This document shows positions 42,791 to 51,159 of a stretch of 64,000 bases of DNA, piece after piece (the first letter of the stretch is position 1; the number at the start of each line of letters is the position of its first letter). The translations under genes were made by a program, and so were the position numbers. The notes under the pieces were generated by a model. That model searched no databases and was not told where the DNA came from. It saw only the letters and a list, made by a program, of their open reading frames with translations. Source of the stretch: Paracoccaceae bacterium (GTDB taxonomy: Bacteria > Pseudomonadota > Alphaproteobacteria > Rhodobacterales > Rhodobacteraceae); contig JAUYQR010000011.1 of assembly GCA_030697175.1 (NCBI GenBank), positions 1 to 64,000 on the forward strand, written 5' to 3'.

Positions 42791-43765
42791 TCAGACCGGA
42801 CTGGGCGCGCCACGCCGGGTATCGGCCCGCGCATCTGGGTCGGAGGTGCCAGACTTTGCCATTGCGGTTTCCACCGACCGGGCCAGCGCCACCAGCCCAT
42901 CGCTGAGATCAACCCACATGTAGCGCGGCACGTCGCTGTCCGGCCCGGCTTCCAGCACGGTCTCGGCTGCCTGCCGCAGGGTCTGGGGCGACGGCAGCCC
43001 CGAGGCCCGGTCCGGAAACGCCGCAACCAGCGCAAGCGCGCGTGGCAGGAACAGGCGCAGCAGATCGGCGTTGCCGTCCGACAGATCGAACGCGACCGAC
43101 AGGGCATTCGGCACACGACCGGGGGCGACAATCTCGGGTTCGGTGGCCCAGATGATCGTTGCGCGGCGCAGGGCGGCATGGCCACGTTCACTGTTGGTCA
43201 GGGCGGAGGCAAGGGCCGCGAGGCGATGCGCGGCGCCGGGACCGGAAAGCACATCTTCCAGCCGCTCGCGCAGTTTTGCCCCGTCGACGTCCTCGGCCAG
43301 CGTCAGAAGCGGCACGATGGCGGCAAGCGCCTTGGCCTCGGCGTAGGAGCCACCGGCGGCCTCGGCGTCTTCGTCAAGAAACACGCCTGCGGCCGCCGCA
43401 TCGCGCGCATCCCACACGATGCGCGACAGGAAGATCCCCGCGATGGAAACACAAAGCGGGACCAGCGGATTCAACGCAAGCTCCAGCCCTGCAAGACCGA
43501 CGAAGCCACGGCCAAGTCCAAGCAGAACCGTGACCAGCAGCACCTGTGACAAGATCTGCGTCAGTGCGGCGCCAATTGCACGACCGGTGCGCCATTCGGC
43601 GGCGCTGGTGGGCCATTGTTCCGGCCGCACCGTCATCAGCCACAGCACGAAGACCGAAACGAAGGGCGCCACCATGCCCCAGCCAAGCCCCGCCATCCCG
43701 GCCGACAAGGGGCCGAGATACAGGACGACATTCGCCACTTTCAGAAAGCGCAGCCGGGCATACAT
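42791..43765 (-). CDS. Hypothetical membrane protein in the rimM-trmD interval
   Basis: A 324-residue protein of no recognised family. The N-terminal 120 residues contain three or four hydrophobic segments (NVVLYLGPLSAGMAGLGWGM, FVSVFVLWLM, LSQVLLVTVLLGLG, VPLCVSIAGIFLS). The rest is a soluble, Ala/Leu-rich helical domain, probably cytoplasmic. It sits between rimM and trmD with about 55-base gaps on each side, so it belongs to the operon. Function unknown. Confidence 0.7.
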   Translation of the reverse strand: MYARLRFLKVANVVLYLGPLSAGMAGLGWGMVAPFVSVFVLWLMTVRPEQWPTSAAEWRTGRAIGAALTQILSQVLLVTVLLGLGRGFVGLAGLELALNPLVPLCVSIAGIFLSRIVWDARDAAAAGVFLDEDAEAAGGSYAEAKALAAIVPLLTLAEDVDGAKLRERLEDVLSGPGAAHRLAALASALTNSERGHAALRRATIIWATEPEIVAPGRVPNALSVAFDLSDGNADLLRLFLPRALALVAAFPDRASGLPSPQTLRQAAETVLEAGPDSDVPRYMWVDLSDGLVALARSVETAMAKSGTSDPDARADTRRGAPSPV

Positions 43766-43820
43766 GGCAATCTCCTCACTGGTATCAGCGGGCAGCGCAG
43801 GTCACCAACCGCCGTGAGCG

Positions 43821-44324
43821 CTATTCCAGCCCGTCCGGCAGATCGGCAATCAAACGTCCAGCCGCAAGATCGACAGTCGGAACAATCGCCATGGTAAACG
43901 GCAAAAGCAGGGCGGATTTGTGCCCCTCGGCGGCGATTTCAAGGATATCTCCGGCGCCGTGATTGTGCACAGCCGTGACCTTGCCGATCAGCGCGCCGCC
44001 GGGATCGCGCACTTCAAGGCCGATCAGGTCGGCGTGGTAATATTCATCGTCGGGCAGCGAAGGCAGCTTTTCGCGGGCGACATACAGGCTGGTGCCGCGC
44101 AGCGCGTCGGCCTGTTCCTTGGTCGAAACGCCCGCGATGCGCGCGCCAAGACCGCCGGCAACCGGACGGGTCAGGGTGACGCGGAACTGGCGCGCGCCGT
44201 CTTCGGTGCTAAGCGGGCCGTAGCTGGCGATGTCTTCGGGCTGGGTGCAGAACGATTTCAGCCGCACCTCGCCCTGCACGCCGAAAGCGCCGGCGATGGC
44301 ACCCACGCAGATAAGCTCGCTCAT
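43821..44324 (-). CDS. rimM: 16S rRNA processing protein RimM
   Basis: A 167-residue ribosome maturation factor that acts on the 30S head near S19. [18 protein letters not shown] and the PRC-barrel part [13 protein letters not shown]...VLEI-like [25 protein letters not shown] are characteristic. The ATG at 44324 overlaps the stop of the 54-aa gene by ATGA; the frame is open further upstream but not family-like. Confidence 0.94.
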   Translation of the reverse strand: MSELICVGAIAGAFGVQGEVRLKSFCTQPEDIASYGPLSTEDGARQFRVTLTRPVAGGLGARIAGVSTKEQADALRGTSLYVAREKLPSLPDDEYYHADLIGLEVRDPGGALIGKVTAVHNHGAGDILEIAAEGHKSALLLPFTMAIVPTVDLAAGRLIADLPDGLE

Positions 44325-44485
44325 TCTCGGCCTCCGATGCAGATGCCACGGTCGTTGATCGCGCCGCCGGCGTTGGTGCAGGCGGACGCGTCGCCAAGCC
44401 GGGCGAACTGGATACCGGCCCAGAACGACCCGGCGCAAAGCGCCAGCGTGACCGTCCGGCGCACGAGGCCAAGTCCGGGGATCAT
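44321..44485 (-). CDS. 54-residue small protein coupled to rimM
   Basis: A short gene ([20 protein letters not shown]..., ending ICIGGRE) between rpsP and rimM. Residues about 8-26 form one hydrophobic segment after two arginines, and the C-terminal part has two cysteines (SACTNAG and GICIGG) that could form a disulfide if exported. Its stop overlaps the rimM start as ATGA (44321-44324), strong evidence that it is translated. AAGG lies 11 bases upstream. I recognise no family; a single-pass membrane or exported peptide is the best description. Confidence 0.65.
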   Translation of the reverse strand: MIPGLGLVRRTVTLALCAGSFWAGIQFARLGDASACTNAGGAINDRGICIGGRE

Positions 44486-44554
44486 CGCGCCGATACCTTC
44501 GATTGCGCTGCGCCCCGAATGAGAGGCGCAGCAAGCATTTGATATCGCAGGACT

Positions 44555-44908
44555 TTATTCCGCGGCGGGTTCAGCAGCACGGGCGGCTTTCTTGGCGGCG
44601 CGCTCGGCCATTGCCTTGCCCGGCTTGGCCGAGTTCGGGTTGCTGCGGGCGGCTTTCGGGCGGGCGCCGGCGGCTTCGAGCATGCGGGCGATGCGGTCGG
44701 TCGGCTGGGCGCCCTGGCTCAGCCAGTGCTGCACACGCTCGAGGTTCATCACGACGCGCTTTTCGTCGTCCTTGGCCAGAAGCGGGTTGTAGGTGCCCAG
44801 CTTTTCCAGGAAGCGGCCATCGCGCGGCATGCGGCTGTCGGTCGCGACGATGGAATAGAACGGGCGCTTCTTCGAGCCGCCACGGGCCAGACGGATTTTC
44901 ATCGACAT
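44555..44908 (-). CDS. rpsP: 30S ribosomal protein S16
   Basis: A 117-residue small-subunit protein. [33 protein letters not shown] and the YNPL segment identify it. The Ala/Lys-rich C-terminal tail is longer than in E. coli, common in alphaproteobacteria. The start could be 44908 or 44902. Confidence 0.97.
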   Translation of the reverse strand: MSMKIRLARGGSKKRPFYSIVATDSRMPRDGRFLEKLGTYNPLLAKDDEKRVVMNLERVQHWLSQGAQPTDRIARMLEAAGARPKAARSNPNSAKPGKAMAERAAKKAARAAEPAAE

Positions 44909-44967
44909 GGGGTAGTCTCCTTTGGTTTTCTGTTCGCGGCTGCGCCAGATGCGCAGCCAAGGTTTTG

Positions 44968-45261
44968 TTATTTCTGTAGTTTCTCGTGATGCCTGATGAC
45001 TTCGGAGATGATGAAGGTCAGGAATTTCTTGGCAAGGTCAGGGTCGAGGTCGGCCTCTTGCGACAGTTGTTCCAGCCGCCGCATCTGCCGCGCCTCGCGG
45101 TCGGGGTCGGACGGCGGCAGGTCGTGTTCGGCCTTGAGCCGGCCCACCGCCTGCGTCCGCTTGAAGCGTTCGGCCAGCGTGTAGACGAGGATCGCATCCA
45201 GCCGGTCGATGGATTCGCGGTGCTCTTTCAGAAGCGCGGCGGCTTTGGTTGCGGTGTCCAT
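44968..45261 (-). CDS. Chorismate mutase (AroQ type)
   Basis: A 97-residue all-helical enzyme converting chorismate to prephenate for Phe/Tyr synthesis. [37 protein letters not shown] and the final helix match AroQ (CM_2). The ATG at 45261 shares one base with the upstream GNAT stop (TGATG). Its place between ffh and rpsP is typical of Rhodobacterales though functionally unrelated. Confidence 0.9.
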   Translation of the reverse strand: MDTATKAAALLKEHRESIDRLDAILVYTLAERFKRTQAVGRLKAEHDLPPSDPDREARQMRRLEQLSQEADLDPDLAKKFLTFIISEVIRHHEKLQK

Positions 45262-45884
45262 CAATCCCCCCTCTGCGACGTCTGCTGGGCGTCTGCTTTG
45301 TGTATGGCAAGCGTATGGCTTGGCGTCTGGCTGGCGGGGCGATGCAGCCAGACCTGCGCGCCGTCGAAGACGCCGTCGAGCACCGCGCCAAGCCGTTCGG
45401 CGACGCGGATCGAGCCGGAGTTGGCGGGATCGATGTAGCTGACCAGCCGGGCCATCCCCAGCGCCGCGAAGGCATGGTCGCGCAACGCGGCGGCGGCTTC
45501 GGTGGCGTAGCCCTGCCCTTCGGCTGACGGGCGGATGAGATAGCCAAGCTCTGGCCCCTGATCGCCGGGTTCGAACCCGATGAGGACGAAGCCGAGGGGC
45601 GCGCCATCGGATTTCGGCTCCACCGTCCAGACGCCGTGGCCGCGCAGGAGCCAGAGGCCGACGGTGGCCGAAAAGTCGGTGAAGGCCGCGTCGCGGGTGA
45701 AGGGGCCGCCAAGATGCGTGCCGGCAGGACCGGTGAAGATTTCGGCCCAGACATCGAAATCGTCAAGCCGAGGTGCGCGGAGGCGAAGGCGGGCGGTTTC
45801 GATCACGGGGACCAGCGCGGCGAGCGTCGCGGCGAAATCCGCGGCGGGGCCGGCAATGGCGCGTTCATGCGGGGCGCGGATCAT
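45261..45884 (-). CDS. GNAT family N-acetyltransferase (RimJ/RimL-like) 1
   Basis: A 207-residue acetyltransferase of the Acetyltransf_3 (RimJ/RimL) type: IETARLRLRAPRLDDFD at the N-terminus, ELGYLIRPSAEGQGYATEA for acetyl-CoA binding and SYIDPANSGSIRVAERLGA near the end. It is a paralogue of the next gene upstream, with ATGA overlap, so the two arose by tandem duplication. The substrate is unknown; ribosomal or other protein N-termini are possible. Confidence 0.88.
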   Translation of the reverse strand: MIRAPHERAIAGPAADFAATLAALVPVIETARLRLRAPRLDDFDVWAEIFTGPAGTHLGGPFTRDAAFTDFSATVGLWLLRGHGVWTVEPKSDGAPLGFVLIGFEPGDQGPELGYLIRPSAEGQGYATEAAAALRDHAFAALGMARLVSYIDPANSGSIRVAERLGAVLDGVFDGAQVWLHRPASQTPSHTLAIHKADAQQTSQRGD

Positions 45885-46426
45885 GTGCGCACCGCCGGAT
45901 TGGGGTGGCGGTAGACCAGATCGGCAGGGTCCATCCGCGGGGCGGTGCCATCACGCACCGCGCCCAGACGTTCGGCCAGCGCAATTGACCGCGCATTCGC
46001 CGGGTCGATGTAGCTGACCGCCGTGTCCCAGCCGAGGGGGCCGAAGGCATGGGAGCGCGCGGCGGTTACCGCCTCGACCATGATGCCACGGCCTTCGGCG
46101 GCGGGGGACCACAGGCTCCACGCGAGTTCCGGTTCGGGCCAGTCGATCGGGTGCCAGGGGCCGCACATGCCGAGGGGGGTGGGGTCGCCCTTGGCTTCGA
46201 TGATGAAGAGGCCGTAGCCGCGCAGCACCCACATGCCGACAAGGTGGCCCATCGCGCGCCAGGCCTTGGCCTCGTCCAGGTCGTCGGGCCGGATGAAGGA
46301 GGAGCGGTCGGAGGCCATGAAGGCCCGCCAATGCGGCCAGTCCGACGCCACCGGCGCGCGCAACACCAGGCGTTCCGTTTCCAGAACGGGCGTGCTGGCC
46401 AGCGTGGGGGTGGCGGGACGGATCAT
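45881..46426 (-). CDS. GNAT family N-acetyltransferase (RimJ/RimL-like) 2
   Basis: A 181-residue paralogue of the neighbouring GNAT. LETERLVLRAPVASDWPHW, ELAWSLWSPAAEGRGIMVEA and SYIDPANARSIALAERLGAV are present. Its ATG overlaps the ffh stop (ATGA, 46423-46426) and its stop overlaps the start of the first GNAT. The coupling with ffh implies constant, growth-linked expression. Confidence 0.88.
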   Translation of the reverse strand: MIRPATPTLASTPVLETERLVLRAPVASDWPHWRAFMASDRSSFIRPDDLDEAKAWRAMGHLVGMWVLRGYGLFIIEAKGDPTPLGMCGPWHPIDWPEPELAWSLWSPAAEGRGIMVEAVTAARSHAFGPLGWDTAVSYIDPANARSIALAERLGAVRDGTAPRMDPADLVYRHPNPAVRT

Positions 46427-47916
46427 CTTTTCTTCATCAGCCCCGACAGGCCCGAGGGCAGCGACATGCCGCGCGGCAGGCCCATGTTGGCAAGTCCACC
46501 CATGCCCTGCTTCATGCCCTTGGCGGCTTCTTCCAACTGTTCGGGCGTCATCTTCGACGGGTCGGGCATGCCGCCCTTGCCCATGAAGGACTTGAGCGCC
46601 TGTTTCATCATGCCGCCCTTGCCCATCTTCTTCATCATCTCGGCCATCTGCTTGTGCTGCTTCAGCAGGCGGTTGAGATCGGACACGTCAAGGCCCGCAC
46701 CGGCGGCGATGCGCTTCTTGCGGCTGGCAGCGAGAAGGTCGGGGTTGGCGCGTTCCTTCCTGGTCATCGACTGGATCAGCGCGATCTGGCGTTTCAGCAT
46801 CTTGTCGTCGATGCCTGCCGCTTCGGCCTGCGCCTGCATCTTGCCCATGCCGGGCATCATGCCCATCAGGCCCTGCATGCCGCCCATCTTGACCATCTGC
46901 TCAAGCTGCATCTTGAGGTCGTTCATGTTGAACAGACCCTTGGCAAAGCGCTTGGCCATGCGTTCGGCCTGTTCGGCCTCGAATGTCTCTTGCGCCTTTT
47001 CGACGAGGGCGACGATATCGCCCATGCCGAGGATGCGGCCGGCGACGCGATCGGGATCGAAGGTTTCGATCGCGTCCATCTTTTCGCCAAGGCCGACAAA
47101 GCGGATCGGCTTGCCGGTGACGGCGCGCATCGACAGGGCCGCACCGCCGCGACCGTCGCCGTCCATCCGGGTGAGGACGACGCCGGTGATGCCGACCTTG
47201 GCATCGAATTCGGTCGCGACGTTGACGGCGTCCTGCCCGGTCAGGCCATCGACCACCAGCAGGGTTTCGCGCGGCTGGGCGATGTCGCGGACGGATTGCA
47301 CCTCGTCCATCAGGACTTCGTCGATGTGCAAACGGCCGGCGGTGTCGAGGAACAGCACGTCATAGCCGCCGAAGTTGGCTTGCGTCTTGGCGCGCCTGGC
47401 GATCTGGACGGCAGTTTCGCCCTTGACGATGGGCAGGCTGTCGACGCCGATCTGGCCGGCGAGGATGGCAAGCTGTTCCATCGCTGCGGGGCGGTTGGTG
47501 TCGAGCGAGGCGAGGAGAACCTTCTTGCCCTGCTTTTCCTTCAGCCGCTTGGCCAGTTTCGCGGTGGTGGTGGTCTTGCCCGAGCCTTGCAGACCGACCA
47601 TCAGGATCGTTGCGGGCGGGTTGTCGATCTTCAGCGCATCGGCGGGGCCGTCGCCCGCCAGCACATGGATCAGCTCGTCATGGACGATCTTCACGACCAT
47701 CTGGCCGGGGGTGATGGATTTCGTGACCGCAGAGCCGGTGGCCTTGTCCTGCACCCGCTTGATGAAATCGCGCGCAACCGGCAGCGAGACGTCGGCTTCC
47801 AAGAGGGCCACGCGCACTTCGCGCAGCGCGGTCATCACGTCGGCTTCGGACAGCGCGCCCTGTTTCGTCAGGCGGTCGAAGACGCCGCCAAGGCGTTCTG
47901 ACAGGCTTTCGAACAT
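46423..47916 (-). CDS. ffh: Signal recognition particle protein
   Basis: A 497-residue SRP GTPase that targets membrane proteins cotranslationally. The N domain (residues 1-90) is followed by the G domain with GLQGSGKTTTTAKLA, DTAGRLHID and TRMDGDGRGGAAL. The C-terminal M domain is rich in methionine and glycine (MGGMQGLMGMMPGMGKM), binding signal peptides and 4.5S RNA. First gene of the long operon running to rpmE. Confidence 0.97.
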   Translation of the reverse strand: MFESLSERLGGVFDRLTKQGALSEADVMTALREVRVALLEADVSLPVARDFIKRVQDKATGSAVTKSITPGQMVVKIVHDELIHVLAGDGPADALKIDNPPATILMVGLQGSGKTTTTAKLAKRLKEKQGKKVLLASLDTNRPAAMEQLAILAGQIGVDSLPIVKGETAVQIARRAKTQANFGGYDVLFLDTAGRLHIDEVLMDEVQSVRDIAQPRETLLVVDGLTGQDAVNVATEFDAKVGITGVVLTRMDGDGRGGAALSMRAVTGKPIRFVGLGEKMDAIETFDPDRVAGRILGMGDIVALVEKAQETFEAEQAERMAKRFAKGLFNMNDLKMQLEQMVKMGGMQGLMGMMPGMGKMQAQAEAAGIDDKMLKRQIALIQSMTRKERANPDLLAASRKKRIAAGAGLDVSDLNRLLKQHKQMAEMMKKMGKGGMMKQALKSFMGKGGMPDPSKMTPEQLEEAAKGMKQGMGGLANMGLPRGMSLPSGLSGLMKKR

Positions 47917-48044
47917 CGCTCTCTCCTACGGTTGCGTGACCCCGATATGGGAGCCTCGGGCGAAAAACCAAACGACCAATGCAGGACTGCACCCGTGGGC
48001 GCAACGCGCTGACGGATGGCGATCCCGGGCATGGCCCTTGGGAC

Positions 48045-48064
48045 CGGAAGCATAAGCCTCCGGG
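48045..48064. other. Hairpin in the ffh upstream region
   Basis: CCGGAAGC-ATAA-GCCTCCGG pairs seven of eight positions. It lies in the 201-base gene-free gap upstream of ffh, after the end of the next gene (48118). No T-run follows, and a minus-strand TTGACT near the gene end could be the ffh promoter. A role is not evident. Confidence 0.35.
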
Positions 48065-48117
48065 GAATTGCGGTGGCGGATACGCCTGATGCGGGGATTA
48101 GTCAAGCCGTGGGGCGG

Positions 48118-49002
48118 TCAGGTGACCGAGGGCAGATCTGCCAGCCCTGTGATCTGCGCCAGCTCGCCGATCAGCCCGTCGAGCCTTGGCCGGGTGATCG
48201 AAGGAAATTCGGCGGCGAGGGCCGCGTCCACCTCGGCGGCGCGCTTCGTCGCCGAGGGGCCGAACCGGTCGGCCCTGTACGATCTGAGAAAGCGGTTCTG
48301 GCGGAAACGGGTGTCGTTGTCGAAATGCATGGCGCGAATGTAGGCGGGAAAGCCGGGGTCCGAAACCACGGGATAATCCATCCAGAGCTTCTGATGCATC
48401 ATGGCGAACGGCGGGCGCAGGAAGTCAGCGTCGGAAATCCAGGCGAGGCCGAGCGCGGTCAGATACTGGTTGATCATGATCGACGCACCGTCGTTGCCAT
48501 CGAAGGCTGTCGGAAACAGCAGGATGCCCTTCGGAAAGCTGAAGTGCGTACGCGGCGGCATGTCGCGCGCAGCCTGACGCAAGCGGGCGATGAAGCTGTG
48601 AGCCAGCGCATCATCGTCATCCAGCCGGAAATGCAGCGGCTGGGCAGAGCGGTCGGGGCCAAGTGCGTCTTCCATGTGGCGCTGGTAGGCATAGATGCTG
48701 CGCCGGGTGCGGGAAAACACCACCGTCGCCTGCGGCAGGCGCGAGGCCACCAGCCAGAGCCGTTCCTTGAAGGCGTCCGGCATCACGTCAGAGGACATCA
48801 CCAGGATGCGGAAATCCTGATCGGTCTGCGCCATCAGGCTGGGCAGGGTCAGGTTTTCGAAAAGGTGGAACCGGCGGGCGATCCGGGTTTCGTCGTAAAG
48901 GGTGGCGAGGGCCTTGTCCTCGGCATCGGGCTGCAGGCGCGTGTCGGTGAGGCCGTAGTAGGAAAACCGGATGTGGCCGATGATCGGACGCTGATCTGAC
49001 AC
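48118..49002 (-). CDS. Putative rhamnosyltransferase-type glycosyltransferase
   Basis: A 294-residue protein resembling the Rhamno_transf family: HIRFSYYGLTDTRL at the N-terminus, RFHLFENLTLPSLMAQTDQDFRILV, then FRLDDDDALAHSFI, where the acidic DDDD run is the metal/nucleotide-sugar site of a GT-A fold. Predicted to add a sugar to a surface polysaccharide or protein. A GTG start at 49002 with AAAGGTGG upstream is chosen; the frame is open to 49152 but that part overlaps the end of the preceding gene in another frame. Confidence 0.75.
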   Translation of the reverse strand: MSDQRPIIGHIRFSYYGLTDTRLQPDAEDKALATLYDETRIARRFHLFENLTLPSLMAQTDQDFRILVMSSDVMPDAFKERLWLVASRLPQATVVFSRTRRSIYAYQRHMEDALGPDRSAQPLHFRLDDDDALAHSFIARLRQAARDMPPRTHFSFPKGILLFPTAFDGNDGASIMINQYLTALGLAWISDADFLRPPFAMMHQKLWMDYPVVSDPGFPAYIRAMHFDNDTRFRQNRFLRSYRADRFGPSATKRAAEVDAALAAEFPSITRPRLDGLIGELAQITGLADLPSVT

Positions 49003-49060
49003 GAGCCACCTTTCACCAAGAAACCCCTGCTGCCGATAAAGCGGGTAGCGGGCCGTCAGG

Positions 49061-50116
49061 TCAACTGCCCGGTTCGGAAACCTGGCGATCGGTGCGGCAG
49101 GCCAGCATGTCGATGGCCAGCGTGGCGGCAGCGAGGCCAGCCACCGGCACACCGGTAGAGGCGGGGCCGGGGCGTGGGAAGCGGGCGTGGCGGACGGCGA
49201 GGTTGGCGTGCAGATCGTCGGGGCCGGGGCCGCCTGCGTAATGTGTGGTGGCCTTGAGCATGGTCAGCGAGGGCAGCGACGGCAGCGCCAGCGCGTCCAT
49301 CGCCGCCTCGGCAGCCTTGGCGAGGTCGGTCAGGGCGGCGGTGGCCGACAGCCACGCGAACCGGCCGGCGCTGCGCAGGATCGCGCCGCCCTCGGTGCGC
49401 AGGGTGCTTGCCGGGCCGGGGGCAAAGGTCAGCACCGCCGACAGGCCCGAGCCTTGGGGCAGCAGGACGCGGGCGGCGGGATCGGGGGTCCAGACATCGG
49501 GGGTCCAGACATCGGGCGGTGCCGTGTCGCCGAACCAGTGCGCGGACAGGAGGTGGCGGGCATCGAGGCCTGCGGCAGACAGCACCGTGTCAGCGGACGC
49601 CGCATCCGGCGCTGCAAGATGCGCCAACCGCAGCGGCCCACCGTCGATCACCGACACCTCTGCATCGAGGCGGCGAAACACGGTCACGCGCGGCGTGCCG
49701 GCGATGGCGTAGAGGTCCACCTCGATCGTCATGCCGGGGTAGTAGAAATGCGGCAAGCGAACCGGGGCGAGCACGGCCAACGGGAAGGCGTCAGCCAGAA
49801 CCGCCAGCATCATCGCCGTCTGCGCGCCGGCATCGGCGGTGTGATAGACCACCAGAAGGGCCGCCTGATGCCCCGGCGGAAGATGCGCCAGCACACCTTG
49901 CGCCAAAGCCGCCACCCGCCGCGCCTGTGCCACCGGATCGCCCGGATCAAGCACGCGGCCTTCGGCATCAAGCGGGCATTGGCCGCAGCTTGCGCCAAAC
50001 CCTCCGCCCTGCCCCAGCGTTGCCACGGCAAGCGAGCAGGCAACCGGCACCGGCATCGACCACATCAGCCCCATCGGCAGATGCAGGACGCCGGGTGTCT
50101 GGTCTGCTGCGGGCAT
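49061..50116 (-). CDS. RidA-fold-like protein (possible chorismatase/FkbO relative)
   Basis: A 351-residue protein. The C-terminal 110 residues (LTMLKATTHYAGGPGPDDL, ARFPRPGPASTGVPVAGLA) resemble the end of RidA/YjgF domains, and the N-terminal part has a weaker similar pattern (QAALLVVYHTADAGAQTAM). Two RidA-like halves are characteristic of FkbO/Hyg5-type chorismatases, so this is a candidate, but I cannot confirm active-site residues. A tandem DVWTPDVWTPD comes from a 15-base DNA duplication. It shares orientation with the rhamnosyltransferase-like gene and is divergent from the LysR gene. Confidence 0.45.
   Translation of the reverse strand: MPAADQTPGVLHLPMGLMWSMPVPVACSLAVATLGQGGGFGASCGQCPLDAEGRVLDPGDPVAQARRVAALAQGVLAHLPPGHQAALLVVYHTADAGAQTAMMLAVLADAFPLAVLAPVRLPHFYYPGMTIEVDLYAIAGTPRVTVFRRLDAEVSVIDGGPLRLAHLAAPDAASADTVLSAAGLDARHLLSAHWFGDTAPPDVWTPDVWTPDPAARVLLPQGSGLSAVLTFAPGPASTLRTEGGAILRSAGRFAWLSATAALTDLAKAAEAAMDALALPSLPSLTMLKATTHYAGGPGPDDLHANLAVRHARFPRPGPASTGVPVAGLAAATLAIDMLACRTDRQVSEPGS
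49487..49516. repeat. 15-base tandem duplication
   Basis: GGGGGTCCAGACATC occurs twice in direct tandem inside the RidA-like gene, giving the protein repeat DVWTPDVWTPD. The copies are identical, which suggests a recent slippage event. Confidence 0.75.
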
Positions 50117-50274
50117 CGGACTGGTTTCCTGATGGCTGGGCTGCAGGCAGTCTGGGTTCCCGCGCGCGCCGGCGTCAAGAGGCGGTTCAGGCCACTTACC
50201 CCTTGCAAACCCGCACAGAACTTTTCTTCATGTGCGCAATCGCACATCGCCGCGACTGGCTTGGGGAGACTGGC

Positions 50275-51159
50275 ATGGACAATTGGGACGAGATTCGCAC
50301 CGCATTTCAGGTGGCGCGCCTGGGCACGGTTTCGGGCGCTGCCGACGTGCTGGGCGTGCATCATGCCACGGTCATCCGGCACATCGATTCGCTGGAAAAG
50401 CGGCTTTCGGCCAAGCTGTTCCAACGCCATGCGCGCGGCTACACCCCGACCGAGGCCGGGCGTGACCTGCTGGCCGTGGCGCAGACCACCGAAGAGCAGT
50501 TCGCGCACCTGTCGTCCCGCATCAAGGGCCAGGGCGAGACGGTCGCCGGGGAGCTTGTCGTCACCTCGATCTCGGGGGTTGCAGATCTGCTGACGCCGGT
50601 GATGGTGTCGTTTCAAAAAAAATACCCCGGCGTGATGGTGCGGTTCCTGACCGACATGCGGGTGTTCCGGCTGGATTATGGCGAGGCGCATGTCGCGATC
50701 CGGGCGGGTGCCGGGCCGGAGGAGCCCGACAACGTGGTGCAACCGCTGGTGCGGGTGCGCACGGCGCTTTATGCCGCGAAATCCTACGCCGACGAACATG
50801 GCCTGCCGACCAGCGAGGCCGAGTTTGCCGGGCACCGGTTCGTCTGCACCGACGCCGAGGCGACGCGGGCGCCGTTCTACCGCTGGCTGCGCGCCTCGGT
50901 GCAGCCCGAGCAGATCACCTATGCGGCGTCGGAACCTGCGGCGCTGGAGGCCGCGGTGCGGATGGGCGCGGGGATCGGGTTCGTGATGGCATTCCGTGCC
51001 GCCGAAGACCCCGATCTGATCGAGGTTCTGCCCGCCCGCCCGGAATGGGAATCGCCGCTGCGCATTGTCACGCATGTCGACCTGCACCGCACCCGCAAGG
51101 TGCAGGCCTTTCTTGCGCATCTGAAGGACGCGGCCAAGGACTGGAAACTGTGCAGTTGA
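50275..51159 (+). CDS. LysR family transcriptional regulator
   Basis: A 294-residue regulator. The N-terminal winged helix (FQVARLGTVSGAADVLGVHHATVIRHIDSLEKRL) is followed by a periplasmic-binding-like effector domain from about residue 90. GGGGAGA precedes the ATG. The EamA exporter gene overlaps its end by 10 bases, so regulator and transporter are a cotranscribed pair; the effector is presumably the exported metabolite or its precursor. Confidence 0.9.
   Translation: MDNWDEIRTAFQVARLGTVSGAADVLGVHHATVIRHIDSLEKRLSAKLFQRHARGYTPTEAGRDLLAVAQTTEEQFAHLSSRIKGQGETVAGELVVTSISGVADLLTPVMVSFQKKYPGVMVRFLTDMRVFRLDYGEAHVAIRAGAGPEEPDNVVQPLVRVRTALYAAKSYADEHGLPTSEAEFAGHRFVCTDAEATRAPFYRWLRASVQPEQITYAASEPAALEAAVRMGAGIGFVMAFRAAEDPDLIEVLPARPEWESPLRIVTHVDLHRTRKVQAFLAHLKDAAKDWKLCS

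Noticed and set aside
42791-43765. Treating the rimM-trmD interval gene as a frameshifted known enzyme
   Set aside because: The frame is continuous with coherent membrane segments and no broken family motif; it is simply unrecognised.
45567-45578. GGGTTCGAACCC, a perfect match to a tRNA T-loop
   Set aside because: It lies within the coding sequence of a GNAT gene (IGFEPGDQG on the minus strand), and no acceptor stem or anticodon arm surrounds it.
47917-48117. Possible 4.5S (SRP) RNA upstream of ffh
   Set aside because: A GGAAGC hairpin is present, but the conserved tetraloop and GGAAGCAGCC-like SRP core are missing.
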